From assembly GCA_015680685.1 (NCBI GenBank), contig MNCI01025128.1, positions 61,468-125,467 of the forward strand: a DNA stretch of 64,000 nt, written 5' to 3'. Below, in pieces: positions 58,140-64,000 of the stretch. Source of the DNA: Gnetum montanum. Its lineage: Eukaryota > Streptophyta > Gnetopsida > Gnetales > Gnetaceae. The notes under the pieces were generated by a model. The model was not told where the DNA came from. It was given only the letters and a program-made list of their open reading frames with translations, and made no database searches. The first letter of the stretch is position 1. Every line of letters starts with the position of its first letter. The position numbers and the translations under genes were made by a program.

Positions 58140-60060
58140 TACTTATTTTAACAACAAAAAGAAGAATAATACTATGAGGGACTATGACTTACACATTATC
58201 ACATTTGGCAAGGTGGTGCAACACTCAATCATTGGGTTAGTCTTGCGACATAGTGCAACTTGCACAGTCTCACACTATCTTACAAACATAGGAGATGGTG
58301 CTAGTTGCACTCTATCATAGGACCAATCAGAAGCCTCATTCTTTTTCAAAAGCATAAATTCTTTTAAAAGAACTCCCATCTAGAAGGTAAAATTTGAACT
58401 ACTTACTAGGCTTTTAGATGACTTGCTCACTTCTAAGAGCCTAATTTCTTTGAAAAAAATTTTCTTATGAGAGATAGCTAATGAACATCACAAACCTTCC
58501 AAAAGGAAAAGTTTTAATTCATTACTAGCTTTTGGAAGACTAGCTTACTTCTGATAGCCATAATTTCTTTAGAAGATCTCCCTTTCAAAAGTCATATTTA
58601 CTAAGAATTTCAAGCCTTCCAGAAGGAAAAATTTGAATTACTTACTAGCTTTTGAAAACCTAGCTCACTTTTGAAAGAAAAAGTTATACTACCTAATAGG
58701 CTTTTAGATACCTCACTTACTTCTGGAAGCCTAATTTCTATTAAAAATCATTCAAGCTAACGGCATAATAACATATTATGACAATCTACATGAGATAAGA
58801 TGTTTATATTTTTTTTGCTCAAAAAAAGAAAAATAATGAAAATGAAGCAAGGCCTCCAATGTTTACCTTTTTTTTCTTAACAAATAAAAAAGATAACCTA
58901 AAATGAAGTGTGAATCACAGTCTATCATACTCTCTTGTATAAATGCAAGAAGGTGTGAGTCACATTCCATTGCAGGATAAACTGAAAGCCTCAAATACCT
59001 TCGATAGCCATAATTTTTGTAGAATATCTTCCTTCTAGATATCACAATTATAGGCTTTGGGAAGGAAAAATTTGTACTTCTTACTGGCTTTGGGAAGGAA
59101 AAATTTTTACTGCCTACTAGGCTTCTATATGCCTCACTTCTACTAGCATAATTTCTATGAAAAATCTCTCAAACAGATAGCATAATAATGGATCATGGAA
59201 ATCGACATGAGGCAAGATGTTTACTATTTTTTATTTTTTATTTTTGCTATAAAGTTAGTAATAAGGAAAAGCCTCCAATGTTTATCTATTTTTTCTTAAC
59301 TATAAAAAATAAGAGAAAAACTACAATTGACTGTGAATCATACACTCTTCCACTTGCTTGTAGAAAATGCAAGAAGGTGCAAGTCACATTCCATTGCAAA
59401 TACAATTGGAGGCCTCACATGCTTCCAATAACAACAACTTTTTTAGAAGATTTCCCTTCCAAAATTCATAGTTACTAAGCATCATAGGGCTTTCAAAAGG
59501 AAAAACATAAACTACTTACTAGCTTCTGGAAGCCTAATTTTTATCAAAATACCTCAAGCTAAAGGTACAATAATGGATCATGAAAATCTACATGAGGAAG
59601 ATCATTACTATTTTTTTTACTAAAAAAACAGTAGTGAGGCAAGGCCTTCAATGTTTATCTTTTTTTATTCGATAAAAAAATAAAAAAGAGGACTTACAAC
59701 AAAGTGTAAATTGCATCATGTTACACTCTCTTGTAGAAATATGAGAAGATGTAAGTTGCATTTAGTTGCAAGGCCAACTAGAAGCCTCACTTAGTTTTGA
59801 TAGCCATAGTTTCTTTAGAAGCTATCCCTTTAAGATATCATAGTTATTGAGCAAACTTGACCTTGCAAAAGGGAAAATTTAAACTACTTACTGGCTTTTG
59901 GAAGCCTAGCTCATATTTGGTAGCCATAATGTTTTTAGAAGATCTTCCTTTTGGAATACAAATTTGGAATTGCTTATTAGATTCCAGAAGTGCAACTCAC
60001 TTTCAAATAGGATAATTTGTACTTCCTACTAGGCTTCTAGATGCCTTACTTATTACAACC
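58140..60060. repeat. Degenerate ~0.4-kb tandem array
   Basis: Landmark words recur in order: TGCAAGAAGGTG-GAGTCACATTCCATTG, then TTCTTTAGAAGA-CTCCCTT, CTACTTACTAGGCTTTTAGATG, AATCTACATGAG-AAGATG and CCAATGTTTA-CTTTTTTT. CCAATGTTTA lies near 58856, 59275 and 59648, giving spacings of about 419 and 373. The first unit is longer with internal duplication. Each unit has a T-run/A-run pair that could form a hairpin. Confidence 0.8.
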
Positions 60061-61945
60061 CAAATTTTTCTTAATAATTCCTTTAATTTTCCTTCATTAA
60101 CTTGGAATCTTCAACAAACAAACACACTCAAGCATTATGCTCTTCCAATCATTCTATCACTACAATAAAAGAAAGGGATTAATGAGGCATTATTATTATG
60201 AAAGAAAGCAGACTTGACCCTCATACAACATGGGTGTAAGTATTACAAAATCATAGGAAATTCTAGTAATTAGACCCTTCAATATTTATTTATCATGTTG
60301 CACTAGCTACTTCATCCTCCTACTTCTTGCACATTTACTAGCTTCATATACATGCACCATCATGTAGGAAGAGTTAGCACCTTCAAAGTAGTTAGATCCA
60401 ACTTGTTCCCTTCAAGGCATTGCTAGAGTGGGCCATCATAATTGCAACAAACCATTATATTATACTATTGAAATCATTAACAAAGAATAGACCTACCCCC
60501 CAAGACTTCCAAGTATCATGTCTAATGCTAACAAAAATTTTCAAAGGCTTCTAGCCTAGTTGCAATCTACTCATCATAAAACACCCTAAAACATCCTCAT
60601 CATTGGTTGGTCTCTAATGATAATATCCAATGATTGTGCTAGCAAGTAACCTCGACAAGTTTACAATAATCTTGTGTCCCAAGCACAAAGTAACTGAAAC
60701 TTGGATTGCATGATAAGAGCCACCACAATCACTTCTACTACTCCTTTTCAACTAGCTCAAACATCCTAAAACATCCTCATCATTCATTTATCTGCACTGG
60801 TAATATCCAATGTTCATACTACCAAGTAATCTTGAAGGATTTATAGCAGTCCTATGGCATAAGTAGGAAGTACTTAAAGCCTAGATTTGCCTAATAGGGG
60901 CCACCACAATCACTTCTATTGCTTCTTATTATCTATGTGATGTACTAACTACAATCTTGAGACTAATTTCTCTTTTTCTAAGACTAACTAGGTCTAAGTC
61001 TCATCTAGGATTGAAAGCTTCTTAGAACCCATAAATATTGCATGTGCATAGTAGCTTTCAAGGCATCTAACTTAGCCTTACATGTGTCCCATACCACATT
61101 GAGACTAGCTGCTACTAATCCATTACTCAACCTTGTACGTGTCTCATACCACATTGAGATTATTTGTTGTTGTTGACATGACATTGCTTGCATCTTCTAC
61201 ACCTTTTTCCACATCTAAATCAGCCACTATCCACTAAGATCTAATATCTAAGTTAACTTTAGTAACCATAAGACTCAAAAAATACTTTAAGAAGAAATAT
61301 TAGCATTAGATCTAAGAAAAATTTCGGAACAAAGAAAAAATCTACTACCTTCTTGAACTAGAAAGAATGTTCCTACTAATGAACAAGCCTCTTGAGATCC
61401 CAAGTGCAAAGCACCAACAAGCTCAAAAAAAAAAAAGATATGAATAAAACATGATGGTTGATAGCGAAATGCATAACTTGACTATAAAGGTCAAATTACA
61501 CATTCTCGTACATAACGTTTAAAAATTTCTACCTTAAGACTTATTAAATGTGATAGGTTCAAGATATACATAAACATCATTTTTAACCAAGATAAAGAAG
61601 AACATAATCTTTAGTCAAGATAGAGATAAACATCATATTTAGCAAGGCTCATATCTAATCATCCTATCCTTATCCAGAGCTAACAAGGTTAGCATCATAA
61701 AATTATCATAAAAATACAAAGAAATATATAATCTCATATTAACTGCAAATACAAGTAGGTGAGATTTATTAAAATAAAGTTAAAGTACAATTACACTAAT
61801 TATTAAGTCTCATGCCAAAGTACTAATATAATATTAAAATAAAAAATTAGATATTATATATAAATCAAAAGTACAAGACTACAAAACCAATGTACAGGTA
61901 AAAGACAAAAATGCTAGTATTTCTAAAAATCCTAGCGGTGTTACA
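60061..61945 (-). mobile_element. Probable 3' LTR of element H
   Basis: On the minus strand a purine tract (CTTTTAGGGGAAAGGA, 61946-61961) is followed by TGTAACACCGCTAGG, a classic polypurine-tract/LTR junction, right after gag of element H. The far end is uncertain; the tandem array ends near 60060. It contains a ~180-bp tandem duplication (about 60580-60935) marked by CATCCTAAAACATCCTCA and CCACCACAATCACTTCTA. No coding sequence is recognised. Confidence 0.5.
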
Positions 61946-61989
61946 TCCTTTCCCCTAAAAGAAATCTTTCTCTTGGAAGATTAAGTTAA

Positions 61990-62963
61990 GAACATATACC
62001 TTGAGCTTACTTACTTCTTTCAACCCTTAACTCTACTTTAGCAATGACCAAATTATAAATTCTTCTTATTCTTAGTTGGCTTTGAGTTGGTATTCTTGTA
62101 GTAAACACCTATGAAGCTTCTGATCTAGAAGCATCTCCTTTATAAATATTTTGAACTTCATTCCTTAGCTAAGAACATTAATACCTTATATGCCCAAGTT
62201 CCTTGCAATGATAATTCCTTCTTTCATCAACCATAGATTTCCTTATGTAACCATCAGAGGTTGGTTGATTTGCTGGTCTTCCTATACTACCCTTGGTTAT
62301 TTCCCCCATTCTTCTGTATCCACTATTGGGAATTCCTGCTTCCTTTCTTTCTTATGTGCATCTTCCAATTGATCATGTTCTACCTTTAATGCATGCATAT
62401 AGGTTTTCTCATAACTTCCTGTTACAAAATTTGAGAAGTATTACTTAATATATGGTTGTAACTCCTTTACAAACCTCCTTACACTTGCCCTATAATCTTG
62501 CAACATATTCATATAGCTCACTGAAATGATTATCGTATTAATTTACTAAATACCCCCTTGAGTCATTGTGTAAAACCCATCCTCTTTCTATTTAAGATGG
62601 GCTTTTAGAGAGAATTTGTTATTAAAAGCCTACCTAAATTCTTCCCAAGTCACTTCCTTTGCCTCCAATTGGTTTAGTTGCAATCAATTCAGCCACCAAA
62701 GTCCTATAGCACCTCGCAACTTGTAAATAACCAATGAAGTTTTCAGAAGTGTTGTGCATCCAAACACACAAAAATCCTTCTCCATTTTCACTATTTTTTC
62801 CCTTACCATTGTTGGATCATCTATTCCTTGAAAGATTGGGGGGGTTCAATCTTCAGAATTCTTCAACAAGTTTCCTGTCATTAATTCTCTCATTAGTAAC
62901 TTGATTTCCTCTATTATTTCTACAACAGATTCACTAGATTTTGCAGTAAGTGCTATTGATCAA
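61990..62963 (-). pseudogene. gag of element H, no pol following
   Basis: Minus strand, high to low: EIIEEIKLLMRELMTGNLLK (~62920), FQGIDDPTMVREKIVKMEKD (~62830), KTSLVIYKLRGAIGLWWLN (~62720), EEFRQAFNNKF-like segment (~62640, with stop), and HCKELGHIRY near 62195, a CCHC zinc knuckle with the first Cys lost. This is a chromovirus-type gag. Within ~150 bp of the knuckle the polypurine tract and LTR begin, so protease, RT and integrase are missing. Broken by stops and split from its N-terminus by the LTR of element I. Confidence 0.75.
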
Positions 62964-63896
62964 TGATGAGTGGCGAGGTACCCCTACACTCAACCATACG
63001 AATACGAGCGTGTACTCACGATCCGGTCAAACTCCACAGACTAAATGCCTTAACGCCACAAGAAACACTTGGGGTTAATCGTTCGTTGTCTTCTCAAGCT
63101 TGCTTGTATGTGTCACGGTGTATGGTTAAGCAAGTCTGAGGTATATGATTTTTTTGGTATTTTTCGGTTTATCTCCTAAGCTATGAGGATGAAGGGTTGA
63201 GAAACTAACTAACTCTAACTACAGCACTAAGTCCTAGTGTCAGCATCCGTTCCCACTTACCGTACACACCCTGAACTGTGCAACTGTGGCTTACCAAACG
63301 CTAATCGTTACTGGGATCACCACACGTAACGCACGTGCTCGAAGCAGTCGTACTGAGGCACTTAACTAACCTATGTGTGACAAGCAGCTGATTCCTTACT
63401 AGCCATACACATCCATAGATGCTCGTAATCAAGTCGTACTTGTCCCACGCTCTAGGAGGAAAGGGTTGAGAGAATATATTCATGATGAGTAGCCGATTCC
63501 TTGGCTAGCCGTACACGTTCGTCAACGCTCGTAACCAAGTCATACTCATGCCGCATCACTAGGAAAGCAGTAAATAACATTAACTAAACCTATCCATGCA
63601 CTGCAAGGTTTATCCACAAAGCTCATCTTTATTGCGCTACACAACTTGCGTTCAGGTACAAAGCTGCTCGAATAAAGAACCGTTCACTTGGGGGACTCCT
63701 ACTGCGGGCACATGGAAAATATTCTATCTCTGGGGTGATCAATCTGCCAGAGCTTCGCTACTTTATGCCTAGGATCGGAAATGAGGATAGTGCCGCCTCT
63801 TATTTATAGATATGGCAACGGACCGCGATATCGCAGGGAAAGACACGATATCGCGTCAGCCGCGATATCGCGGCTTGTGCAATCTGCGTCTCATCA
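62964..63896 (-). mobile_element. 3' LTR of element I
   Basis: Minus strand starts TGATGAGACGCAG (63896) and ends GGGGTACCTCGCCACTCATCA (62964), 933 bp, same family as the LTRs of A, E and F. The purine-rich GGGGGTA just outside 63896 shows it is the 3' LTR, with the element body beyond the window. U3 carries CCGCGATATCGCGG (63860-63873) and GCGATATCGC (63825-63834) upstream of TATAAATA (63801-63808). It inserted into gag of H; the flanking five bases are ATCAA. Confidence 0.85.
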
Positions 63897-64000
63897 TACC
63901 CCCATGACTGAATGAAAACTCATCCTTGAGTTCCTTACAATGATATCAAGTAGGTATGGGATTATTGAGGGGAATGGAACTAATGGAATGACATGTGAAC
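63897..64000 (-). mobile_element. 3' end of the internal region of element I
   Basis: Minus strand AAGGATGAGTTTTCATTCAG followed by TCATGGGGGTA matches the sequence before the 3' LTR of element F (GAGGATAAATTTTTATTTAG then TTGTGAGGGTA). No coding sequence can be judged in 104 bases. Confidence 0.6.

Noticed and set aside
1-64000. tRNA, rRNA or small RNA genes
   Set aside because: I looked for tRNA A/B-box-like and rRNA-like segments and saw none I could support by eye; a tRNAscan/Infernal run would be decisive.

Overview
This is repeat-dominated nuclear DNA of a land plant with a large genome. I see no intact host gene. The evidence is the plant-type Ty3/gypsy lineages (a Tat element with a second, archaeal-type RNase H, and an Athila-like family with a tRNA-Asp-type primer site), L1-type LINEs, and many stop codons that look like decay of methylated CAG sites. 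A gymnosperm would fit the low gene density and old nested repeats, but the sequence alone does not settle the species.

Layout. 1-1300: a 44-bp tandem repeat and a broken fragment resembling the N-terminus of a plant UDP-glycosyltransferase. 1960-3299: L1-type LINE endonuclease remnant, cut at 3300 by the LTR of element A (LTR 3300-4154, then decayed gag and protease to about 7680). 7692-19222: element B, an old Ty3/gypsy element with ~1.68-kb LTRs and gag, protease, RNase H-like, RT, RNase H and integrase remnants, in that order. 19223-22070: second L1-type LINE fragment (RT). 22090-26075: two minus-strand copies of a different, non-L1-looking LINE. 26076-30000: element E, same family as A. 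31176-35283: element F, which ends in an LTR of the A family but carries a different, coiled-coil ORF. 35284-39593: AT-rich, almost featureless.

39594-56951 is the centre of interest. Element G is a complete, comparatively GC-rich, minus-strand Tat-type retrotransposon of about 17.4 kb with a perfect 5-bp target duplication (GTGGT). Its gag-protease (55241-51336) and RT-RNaseH-aRNaseH-integrase (45560-41973) blocks are separated by 5.8 kb. That gap holds a complete gene architecture on the opposite strand: TATA box at 45981, ATG at 46209, nine exons joined by GT-AG introns in consistent phase, stop at 50773 and an AATAAA at 50879. The product would be about 1,045 residues with a coiled-coil C-terminal part; this copy carries frameshifts and stops. 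Element G also holds 22 exact copies of the 10-bp palindrome GCGTATACGC. They cluster in both LTRs upstream of the LTR TATA box, in intron 1 of the antisense gene and, as one exact copy, in the gag leader. A second repeat family of about 20-25 bp occurs in three clusters, two bracketing the antisense gene and one after integrase.

56957-64000: a degenerate ~0.4-kb tandem array (58140-60060), a gag-only minus-strand element H with its probable 3' LTR, and a 3' LTR of element I (A family, minus strand) inserted into H.

Caution: several single N positions sit between ~45-49-bp exact duplications and look like assembly joins, and 52881-53719 is an 839-bp gap inside gag of G.
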